Both the position numbers and the translations under genes were made by a program. DNA of 64,000 nt from contig NC_080043.1 of the NCBI RefSeq assembly GCF_012489685.1, forward strand, positions 49,181,127 through 49,245,126, written 5' to 3'. Under the pieces are notes generated by a model. The model was not told where the DNA came from. It worked only from the letters and a program-made list of their open reading frames with translations, and did not search any database. Source of the stretch: Lotus japonicus. Its lineage: Eukaryota; Streptophyta; Magnoliopsida; Fabales; Fabaceae. Positions 55,703-64,000 of this stretch are shown in pieces; the stretch's first letter is position 1, and every line of letters begins with the position of its first letter.

Positions 55703-56747
55703 CTCAGCGAGCGAAAGAGTACCGATGTACTTGGAAACTTATAGTTCCCTGGCTTATCGAGAGAGGAGTACTAATGTACTTGGAAACTTATAGTTCCCTA
55801 GCTTATCTTTTAGATAGCCAAACAATAAAACTGCTCATACTCTAACCTCCCCAGAGAAGCGTATCTCAATACTCCTCATCCAAAGCGCTGGCATAGTCGT
55901 CGTCTGAATCAGAATCCAGAACGATCAGCTCCTTGTCCACGCGGATGAGCTCCGTCGCTACCGACCGAGTCTCAATCCTAGAGACACCTGTCTCCGCGTC
56001 CACCACACAAACGAACACGTCCTCCTCCATCATGTGCACCAACGACACCACACGATAGCCACGGGAGGAAGCCAAAGTCCTCAGGCGAAGGGTGGCAGCA
56101 ATGACAAGCTCCTCTACCGGCACCGCAGATCTGGAACTCGGTCCGGTGTCAGCATGGTCAGCAACGGTGGGAGAGCTCGATGCCGAAGAAGCTCCTCCAA
56201 CAGACTCCTCCTTTGAGGGGTCCTTGTCGTCAGACGACGGCGGTGGGGCATTCCTGCGTGTAATATGGTGACAGCAGGCGTACAACCGCCAAAACACAAA
56301 CAACAGGCGCAAGGGTCAACTCAAAGAATTACATAAATAATACACATAATAGATAAAGTGTACGGAGATAGATACTTAGGTTCAATAAGATTATAATAGC
56401 AATGTAAATAGCATATCCTCCAATGAATCATGAATGACAAATTATCATTTATCAAGTAAGATAACAAATATCAATCACATTCGACAAGTAGGTCAGCATG
56501 TATGATGAGATGCAATGACATGCTTCAGAAAGAATGCTCCGGAATAGTTGGGCACCAACGAGTCAGTCACCACTGGCCTAGTGTGTAACCTTTTCTGCTC
56601 GGACGTCTCTTACATCAAATAAATGTAGTCAGATCAACCGTAACCCGTAGGTCTGTCATTTCTATCTGCTACTAAGAAACACTCTTGGTGTTCTTATGTG
56701 GAAATCTGGGTCTTATGATCATTTTGGAATCCATCGAGGTCGGCGTC
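55703..56747 (-). mobile_element. Chromovirus LTR fragment, minus orientation
   Basis: The reverse complement matches the middle of solo LTR H (for example the shared words cagacctacgggttacgg and ctggattctgattcagacga) in the same order. Both LTR ends are missing. A motif ggaaacttatagttccct is repeated twice at 55731-55800. Confidence 0.8.
55866..56312 (-). CDS. LTR-borne acidic ORF, second copy
   Basis: 148 codons on the minus strand, homologous to the ORF in H: APPPSSDDKDPSKEESVGG, then a longer middle (LASSRGYRVVSLVHMMEEDV, FVCVVDAETGVSRIETRSVA) and the shared end VLDSDSDDDYAS. It is open throughout although the element is truncated. Function unknown. Confidence 0.4.
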   Translation of the reverse strand: MRLLFVFWRLYACCHHITRRNAPPPSSDDKDPSKEESVGGASSASSSPTVADHADTGPSSRSAVPVEELVIAATLRLRTLASSRGYRVVSLVHMMEEDVFVCVVDAETGVSRIETRSVATELIRVDKELIVLDSDSDDDYASALDEEY

Positions 56748-59436
56748 ATTGATCATTTTGTTCTAAATGGGAGACAGTTCAAAAAAACAAAAAATGATAG
56801 TAAGAGGTGTAGAATTGCGTGCTCTTCCGATGACTGTGAATTTCTCATACTCTGCAGCAAGGTGGGGTTGACAAGGAGACATACAGAATCTAGACCTTTA
56901 ATGGGGTTCACACACGTGCAAGGGTGTTTCAGAACAAGACTGCTAGTGCCCTGTGGGTTGCATCCAAGCTAGTCAACAAAGTAAAAACAGTGAAGAAAAT
57001 CACAATGAATGAAATTGTAGATGATGTGAGGGTAAATTACTCCACTGGAATCAGCACATACAGAGCCTGGAAAGCTAGGCAGTTGGCCAAGACAGAGGTG
57101 GAAGGTGCTGTTGAAATGCAGTATACATTATTGTGGAGGTTTGCTAATGAACTAAGAGACAAGTCTGCTGCCAATACTTGTAAAATCAACCTTGATAAAT
57201 CTACTGGAGCACTATGGCCTAGATTCAGCAGATTCTACATGTGTTTGGAGGGCTGTACGAAGGGCTTTGTGGCTGGGTGCAGACCATTTATTGGTTTAGA
57301 TGGATGCCACTTGAAAACAAAACATGGGGGAATCCTTTTAGCTGCTGTGAGAAGAGATGCAAACGACCAGTACTTTCCACTTGCATTTGGAGTTGTAGAA
57401 TCAGAAACTAAAGACAGTTGTAAGTGGTTTTTGGAGCTTTTGCTTGGAGATATAGGGCCTATGTCTCAGTCCAGATGGGCATTCATATCTGATCAACAAA
57501 AGGTAAATAATTGTTTTGGTTCTGTCTTCATATCTTCATCTATGCCTACATTTTTAATGTAAAAGTTTCTGACCAATAATTCATTTTCCTTGGTTGGTAG
57601 GGGTTGATGCCAGTGTTTGATGAATTGCTAGAAGGTCATGAGCATAGATTATGTGTTAGACACCTGTATGCAAATTTCAAGAAAAAATTCGGCGGCGGAG
57701 TGCTCATTAGGAATCTCATGTTTGGGGCAGCAAAGGCAACCTACTATGCTGCATAGAATGGGAAGATGAACCAAATCAAGGAGATGAATGAGGAAGCGTA
57801 TAACTGGTTAATGGCCATACCAACAAGGGCTTGGTGCAAACATGCATTCAACTACCATCCTAGGTGCGATGTTCTCATGAACAACCTTTCGGAGTCATTT
57901 AATGCAACTATTCTACTGGCTAGGGACAAACCAATCCTAACGATGCTTGAATGGATTCGGACATATACTATGGGGAGGTTTGCTACAATGAATGAAAAGC
58001 TGCAGAAGTATAATGGTAAAATCATGCCTAGACCATTAAAGAGGCTATCAATAGAAGTTCAGGGAACTGGGAATTGGTTGCCAACAAGAAGTGCAGAGCA
58101 TATTTATGAGGTTCAACACATTATCTCTGATGAGAGGTTTGTGGTGGATTTGAGGAACTTTTCATGTTCATGCAACTTCTGGTAGCTTGTAGGTATTCCT
58201 TGTCGACATGCTGTAGCAGGTATTACTCACAAAGGACATGATCCTCAACAGTATGTCCATGCATACTACAAGAGAGATGCTTATGCAGCTTGTTATGGCA
58301 GCCCAATTACTCCAATTAATGGGCCTAGTCAATGGCCAATCACACCTTCTGATCCAGAAAAAATATTGCCCCCACCTACAAAAGAGCTGCCGGTAGGCCA
58401 AAGAAGTTAAGGAGAAGGGATCCTTATGAAGATCCAAATCCAAGTAGATTGAGGAGAGGTGGTGCACCCATAAAATGTGGGAGATTCAACCAACATGGAC
58501 ACAATGCCAGAGGTTGCAAGAATGAACCAGCTCCTGGATATGAAACAAGAAAGAAGGTAAATGATGGTTTATTGTTGGATTTTATGTTGTTTTCATATGG
58601 CTGATTTATGAATTGTCATTGCTGAATTTTTGTTGGATTTAACACAGAGAATAACTGAATGTGGAAAATGCAAGCAAGAAGGGCATACCACAAAGAAATG
58701 CAAGAACACTGCACCTGTTGACGAAGGTCAAACCTCTGCTGCCGTTGGAACTGTTGGTGAGGACCAAAGTACTGCTGAACCTGTAGTTCAAGGCCAAGGT
58801 GCTGCTGTACCTGTAGTTCAGAGCCAAGGGGATGCTGCTCCTGTTGTTGATGAAGGAGATGTGGACCACACAACTGCAGATCTTGAATCTCAGTTGACAA
58901 GGAAGGTATGATCTGATTAAACAAAACTTGCAGCTTCAAGATTTTGCTTGAATATGTTCACCAACCAACCTGATCTTGATATTGTGTATTTGTTTTGAGA
59001 AGGGTAAAAGGCCCTATGTAAGTAGAGCTACTGCTGAACCTGTTGTTGCGAGCCATGGCGATGAAAGTGATGATGAACTCACACCTGCAGATTTTCAATC
59101 TGAGTTTACAAGAAAGGTATGATCTGATTTTTGCATTTGGCTTGTTGCTTCTGATTTTGCTTCAAGAGGTGGACCAACCAACCTGATCTTGGTATTATTT
59201 ATTTGTTTTCAGAGGGGTAAAAAGACTTATGTATCTAGAGCTGCTACTGAAGTTCCTGTTGTGGGGAGGTGGACTCAACTACTTACAGCCATGGTCAGTT
59301 CTTCACGAGGTCACGAGGTGCACAAGACCATGAAGGAGAAAGATCTACATCTGCACAAGACCAAAGGATGGAGGATGGAGACAAAAGCATTAGGAAATCA
59401 ATTTAATTGGTCTCTTAATGCAAGTGGGGTAGAATA
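56748..59436 (+). pseudogene. MULE transposase (mudrA-like)
   Basis: Truncated MuDR DNA-binding domain (NGRQFKKTKNDSKRCRIAC); frame shift near 56930; VFQNKTASALWVASKLVNKV; MULE core with GLDGCHLKTKHGGILLAAV, FGVVESETKDSCKWFLELLL and FISDQQ; an intron (about 57501-57600) with GT..AG; then DELLEGHEHRLCVRHLYANF and MNEEAYNWLMAIPTRAWCKH; a SWIM-type zinc finger CSCNFW-x-LVGIPCRHAVAGI; and CCHC-like knuckles (CGRFNQHGHNARGC, CGKCKQEGHTTKKC). TAG codons at ~57754 and 58183-58185 and a frame break near 58400 inactivate it. The C-terminal tail has three related exons ending in T-R-K and then gtatgatctg, formed by tandem duplication. Family function: cut-and-paste transposition. Confidence 0.88.
58889..59300 (+). 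repeat. Tandem exon-intron duplication in the MULE gene
   Basis: Each unit has an exon end ...aaggtatgatctgat, an intron with ccaaccaacctgatcttg, and an exon start ggtaaaa(g/a)g/a reading YVSRA. Two full units of about 210 bp are visible. Confidence 0.8.
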
Positions 59437-59908
59437 GCTATGTCTTTTTGCCAGGCCAAGAAATCTTATTTGCTTTGTAATTGTTTAATGTTGCACATGG
59501 GTGCCTCTTTTGATACAATACTTTACTTGAGGTGGACCACACATGGCAATTACATGTTTGTTGTGGATGACCTTGCTGGAAAATTTATATTCAATGAATT
59601 GAATGTTGACCATTTTTTTGTTGTATTTGATGTGGACCACTACTACTTAACTCCATTCATTTTGTTTGGATGCATTTAGTGACTGAAGGTTGTTGTATTC
59701 ACTTACTGTCACTTGATTTCTATTCAATGTATTAGGTGAATTTCCACCAAGATAGTAATAACAACGAAAGTGTATATTTGCAAAGAAATGGTTCCTTAAA
59801 TATGGTTTTCAAATGGGTTCCTTTTCAAAACATTAGATGATTGAATACAAACTAAAGAGTCCCCAAACCAAATGAAATTAAGTCCCTAAACTAAATTACA
59901 ATAGAGAC

Positions 59909-60365
59909 TTAAGCCTTACACACAAAGTAACACACTATTGTCACTAGCCAAGAAAACAAAGCAAATACCAATGCCACATTCTTCTGCACTCTCTCTTCAT
60001 CAACCTTCTTTTTCAGCTTCTTAATCTTATTGCATTTTCTTTCCAAAGCATCATTGGGACAATTGGCAGAATTCATGCTCTCACAGTTTATGCTCCTAGA
60101 ATTACATTTCCTTCCAATTCCAGCATCATCAATCCAGTAAAAAACACCCCTAATTGTGTGGTAACTGCACATTAAGAAGGTCCTTACATTGGTCAACAAA
60201 GCTTCTTACATGCCAGTTGCTGCATCTCAAGAACCTTCTACCTGGCTTGTGTGCAGTCACAGACGTGTACAGGATAACAGGGACACCACATTCACACCTA
60301 GCCCTTGCACCTGCAGATCTTCCTGTGCGACGTGGGAATGAGGCAGTGGACCTGTTTGTGCTCAT
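59909..60365 (-). pseudogene. GRF-type zinc finger protein with C-terminal membrane segment (MULE-associated)
   Basis: Minus strand ATG at 60365 (MSTNRSTASFPRRTG). Zinc-finger GRF: CECGVPVILYT, HKPGRRFLRCSNWH. A possible short intron (GT..AG, about 60 nt, near 60208-60150) or a frameshift leads to GVFYWIDDAG, as in GRF proteins. A lysine-rich coiled coil (LERKCNKIKKLKKKVDEERV) and a hydrophobic tail (VALVFALFSWLVTIVCYFVC) follow. Small GRF plus membrane-tail proteins are common in legumes and often lie near MULEs; their role is not known to me. Confidence 0.6.
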
Positions 60366-60689
60366 TGCTGCAGATCCAGAAACAAGTATGAGGAAGGTAT
60401 GAAAAAATAGTGGAGAAAGGAAGAAGAAGAACACGAACAACCATTGTCGGAAATAAGAAGAAAAAAAACGCATGGAGAAAGAAAGAAGAAGAAAACGCAT
60501 AGAGAAAAAATGCATAGAGAAAGAAAGACAACGAACCTGTGGAAGGAAGCACTAACAGAAGTGTGCCAGGTGAAAGGAGATTCAGGAGTTCAAGGTAGAA
60601 GATGAGATCCAATTTAGGGATTTTAGGGTGAAACATAAGGGTATTTACGGTTTTTAACTTTTAAATTTTGAAATTTTGAAATTAATTTT

Positions 60690-60880
60690 TTTTAAAAATT
60701 CCACATAGGACTCATTTAACACGTCAGCGTGCCAGGTGTGGGCTCACCGGAGCTCCGCCCTCCGGTAAGGACTAAAACCAAAATGATTGCAACTGCATGG
60801 AGAGATCGGCAAGTTTTTTCCGGGGAGGGACTAAAATCAAAATTCGATACAAACACAGGGACTAATTTGACCATTAACCC
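60690..60880 (-). repeat. MULE right terminal region
   Basis: The reverse complement starts gggttaatggtcaaattagt and carries gtccct-type words (tagtccctgtg, tagtccctcccc). No partner terminus lies in the window. Confidence 0.6.
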
Positions 60881-61365
60881 TTGTTGTTACTTTTGGTTGT
60901 CTTGCATTTTGTCCAAAACAACCTGATGTCGAAGCAGATGCAGTGACATCTGCTTATGTGTAGCACAGGACATCAGTCCATGACTTGGAGTACCTATGTG
61001 TGCCCTGAAAATCTGCTGAAGATTTTATTGTGGTTACTTACAGTTTAAGTAGCTGTATTATGGTTGTTTATTGTGGGCTAGTTTAATTGTTGGAATAATC
61101 TCTGATTGAGGATTGATTCCTATTGTGTTAATGGTGATTGACATGTGAACGCAATCAACATTTATGGAAGATTGCGTTCTGATTTGTTGTTGTTGGACTA
61201 CTGCTTCAGCTCTTGGAAAACCCTAGTGTGGCTGCTGAAGTATATATATGTGAAGACCTAAAATGTGAAGACTACCGAAGCTATTGAGAGAAATAGATCA
61301 AGATTTTTAGGGTTGTTGTTTGTGTTAGTCCTTATTTTGATTGTCAACAAACCTTGCTCATTGAT
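60881..61365 (+). repeat. Partial LTR K (copia type, probable)
   Basis: Noncoding. Words such as gatgtcgaagcagatgcagt and a TATA-like tatatatatg at 61242 suggest the LTR of a legume copia element, cut by the MULE on the left and by L on the right. The ends are not defined. Confidence 0.4.
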
Positions 61366-62285
61366 TCTGAAATTCTGGTTCACGCACAGGACAGATGTCG
61401 AACCAAATGTCTAGGACATATTGCACAACGTACAGGAGATAACAGCAGAAGTGCAACACATTATTAAATCAACAAAAAACAATAAAGAACACTGAGAATT
61501 GTTAACCCAGTTCGGTGCAACATCACCTACATCTGGAGGGCTTCAGCCCGAGAAAGATAATCCACTATTATAGAGAATCAAGTACACAAAATGTCTTAAT
61601 TGAACAGCCCCTGTTCACAGCATTTCCTACTTATTCCTACCCGTGGTTTATTACTTAGGTCTCCCCCTAAGTATGAGAACCCTCTCTCACTTTTCTCACA
61701 ATCACTGCCACAGTGATTAATCTCTTACAACAAGAGTAAAGACGATCTCAAGATCAAACAACTAACACAACAACTCTTAGCTTACAATAATAACATAGAG
61801 CTGCTGAGAGAACACCAAGTGTGAACAAAACAAGAGTAAACCCTAATTTTCTCAACAAGAAGCACCACCTAGCAACTAGGTCTAGGTCTTCTTAAGTAGC
61901 AGTTGTCCAGGCCTTGTCTTCGATGGGCTTGGGCCAGCAAAGAGTCGACACAAAACAAGAAGTTATTAATGAAAGAAATCTGCAGAAAATCTTCAAAGAT
62001 GCGTTTCAGTTGCAGATAAAAACTTCCATAAATATCTTAGATCAAATCCCTTAAAACTGATTTGATCACACTTGATATATTCCTTGAACAGCGTACAAAA
62101 GCTTCCAACAAAACCCTAACTTGATTACCATGTAATCAAAACAAAGCTTCACAGATAACTTAGCCAACTCATATAAGATCCACAGGGACACATGTCACAG
62201 TCAAGGTGTTACAACATCGTGTCTGACATGTTTGCACACAACATATATTAGCTAAAATGTAGACAATCATAACAAAGGAACAACA
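61366..62285 (-). repeat. Element L 3' LTR (minus strand)
   Basis: The reverse complement starts TGTTGTTCCTTTG at 62285, right after a polypurine tract, and ends near 61366 (gtgcgtgaaccagaatttca), about 920 bp. The left end is inferred from a CA. Confidence 0.65.
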
Positions 62286-62302
62286 ATCCCCCCCTTTGTC
62301 AA
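62286..62302 (-). promoter_or_regulatory. Element L polypurine tract
   Basis: Minus strand ttgacaaagggggggat next to the LTR start. Confidence 0.75.
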
Positions 62303-62784
62303 ATTTTAGCTAATACAATCCACTACCATAAAGCTCTTCAGAAAAACTTGCAGCTTGAAATATCATATCAGAGCAAATAGAATTTATCAAGGTAGCTCAC
62401 ACAAACGAACACGTTTAACATAGCTATTGTCAACAACTATGTACAGAACCAATCTCTCAACCATACTGCAGATACCCATCCAAATGCAGTAACAACCGGA
62501 TCAGAGTTCAGCACAACATATCACACACTTAACACATCATAAGCAGCAAGATGCTGCTCGAAAACAATCACAACTAACCAGCTAACCTCTTCGCAGTAGA
62601 AAGATGCTACCAAAACCACAAACACAGCAGCAGAAACTAAACATACTATTACTCCCCCTTATTAGCACAATTTGGCAAAGGTAGCTAGATGAAACCAGGA
62701 AACATGTTGAGAGTAAATCCACAAATGCTTACCAGAGATGTCCATTGTAGGCAGTCAAAGTGCACATAACAGATAGTCATAGAG
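62303..62784 (-). other. Element L 3' noncoding region
   Basis: No supported ORF; one further purine tract, taagggggagtaat (near 62650, minus). Confidence 0.6.
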
Positions 62785-64000
62785 TTATGACAACCCAACA
62801 TCAGCAAGAAAGTCCATGATATCCTTGCACTCCATAGCTTCTTGGCTACACTCTTTCTCACAGGAAATCCTTTCCTGACAAACATATTTCCACTTTTGAA
62901 CACTTGCTTCAGGATGGAATGACACATTATCCAGAGGAGCAGGGAGAACATTCACGGGAGCTCTCTTGCCACTAACCTTTTCTCTAGCAGAGGACACAAT
63001 GTCATGCACATCTGGTTCAACATTCGTCTCTGAATCATTAACATAAACTTTCTTCCATTTCAGAGATCTTTTCTTGGTGTGTAGATTCTCCTTTCGTTCC
63101 TTCCTTTCCAGTACAACAACAACATCCTTGTTGGTCCTGGGAAAATGACTAGTAGCCTTCATAATCTTTTTCTTCTTTTTCTCTTCAAGCCCTCTTGGTT
63201 TCCACTCTTTCCTTACTTGAAGAATCTGTGAATTGATCCTTGGTTGATCATGTCCCTGAGGAAATCCATACAATCTGTAACAATAAGGCCTTATATGTCC
63301 ATATCTTCCACAATGATGACATCTCCAGCTTGAGTTCTTTGCCTTCTTGACTTGTGGGTAAGTATATGGTATTTGTGGGTACACATGTTCGACACCATGT
63401 TGAAACATCTGGTTTGACATCCGAAATTCAGTTTTCCTTTCTGCGGGAACAAACTTGTGAATGACTTCTTTGCTTTCTTCTGGTGCAGGTTCACTATCAT
63501 ATCCTAAACCCTTCATATCCTTAGCCATATTTCCTGTCTCTAGTATCTGATCCAACATATCAATGCCATTGTTTACCATACGTACAGATTTTATCATACC
63601 TTCAAGTCTTGACTTCTACACAATTACTTCCTCCTGAAGATTGTTATTGATATCCAGCAGATTATGTTTTTCATTTTCAAGACCTTTGACAGTTCTCTCC
63701 AGCTTCTTACCATAGTCACACGCTTCTTGCCAATTCTTGAATAACAGCTTGTATGTTTCAACGAGTTCTTCTTTTAAAATTTCTCCATCACTGGACTCAG
63801 TATCGGAATTGTATTTCACAGTAAGTCCCAAGACTTGATTTCTAGTTTTATCTCCTTCAGAATCATCATCAGACCAAGTGACCATCATCCCCTTTCCTTG
63901 TTTCCTCAAAAACATTGGACATTCTGCTTTGATATGACCATACCCTTCACATTCAAGACACAGGACCCCCTTCCTTTGCTAGATTTCTCTTCATCCTTGC
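62785..64000 (-). pseudogene. Element L gag joined to env-like sequence (SIRE1-type copia, pol deleted)
   Basis: Minus strand from the window edge: zinc knuckle CLECEGYGHIKAECP (~63970-63926), FLRKQGKGMMVTWSDDDSEG, a helical region, a TAG near 63614, then IKSVRMVNNGIDMLDQILET and a second knuckle-like CHHCGRYGHIRPYC. At RKEWKPRG, where soybean SIRE1-like proteins go on to protease, the frame instead passes into KKRSLKWKKVYVNDSETNVE and VNVLPAPLDNVSFHPEASVQ, KWKYV, the start of the SIRE env-like domain, and stops at 62785. Thus pol from protease to RNase H has been lost and two ORFs are fused in frame. It continues beyond the window. Confidence 0.72.

Larger units (their letters stand above)
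56748..60880 (+). mobile_element. Element J: MULE (Mutator-like) DNA transposon, 5'-truncated
   Basis: A mudrA-like transposase on plus (56748-59436) and a GRF-zinc-finger gene on minus (60365-59909) converge. The right end is a long terminal sequence whose reverse complement starts gggttaatggtcaaattagt, as in legume MULE termini. The matching left end is missing; the transposase begins abruptly at the LTR fragment, so the 5' end is deleted and no target duplication can be read. Confidence 0.8.

Noticed and set aside
59189..59679. Separate genes after the MULE transposase
   Set aside because: The first frame is the last duplicated exon of the transposase; the second is an AT-rich chance frame.
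1..64000. Prokaryote-type defence system or operon
   Set aside because: Introns, LTRs, plant transposon families and TATA boxes show plant nuclear DNA; no operon structure is seen.

Overview
This window is plant nuclear DNA made almost wholly of transposable elements inserted into one another. I find no intact single-copy host gene. The organism is a flowering plant, most probably a papilionoid legume. That is an inference: the SIRE/Maximus-type copia elements with an env-like third ORF, the soybean-SIRE1-like gag at the right end, and the legume-type MULE terminus all match families I know from legumes. No species marker is visible.

Layout. Positions 1-39312 are one minus-strand SIRE-like Ty1/copia element (A), cut open by: a Helitron-like insertion near 1431-6690 carrying OB-fold (RPA-like) exon fragments; a 3.65-kb non-autonomous CACTA transposon (11804-15455, TSD TTT) carrying pieces of host genes, including an exon of pre-mRNA cleavage factor CFIm25; and a plus-strand copia element B (15815-37239). 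B is itself cut by an Athila-type gypsy element D (17564-27750, TSD AAGAC), which holds a Cassandra TRIM (E, 19616-20471, TSD GCTGC) with 5S-rRNA-like LTRs, and by a truncated long-LTR chromovirus C (28133-~34401). The nesting A > B > D > E is four levels deep.

From ~39313 to 55702 lies the 3' end of another gypsy element (F). Its LTR is split by a Tat-lineage gypsy element G (41546-55463, TSD GGATA) with two RNase H domains and a coiled-coil antisense ORF. G contains a 4-kb solo LTR (H, TSD TCCTC) in its gag and a 1.2-kb copia solo LTR (I) in its antisense ORF. From 55703 come a reversed chromovirus LTR fragment, a 5'-truncated MULE (J) with a mudrA-like gene and a convergent GRF-zinc-finger gene, a partial LTR (K), and the 3' half of a minus-strand SIRE1-like element (L) in which gag is joined directly to env-like sequence.

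How the parts relate. Every element shows coding decay (nonsense codons, frameshifts, lost catalytic motifs), so none looks autonomous. Relative ages agree with the nesting: by eye the LTRs of B differ by about 3%, those of D by 8/1050 positions, and those of E by 4/393. Many stop codons look like CAG-to-TAG changes, as expected from cytosine deamination in silenced, methylated DNA.
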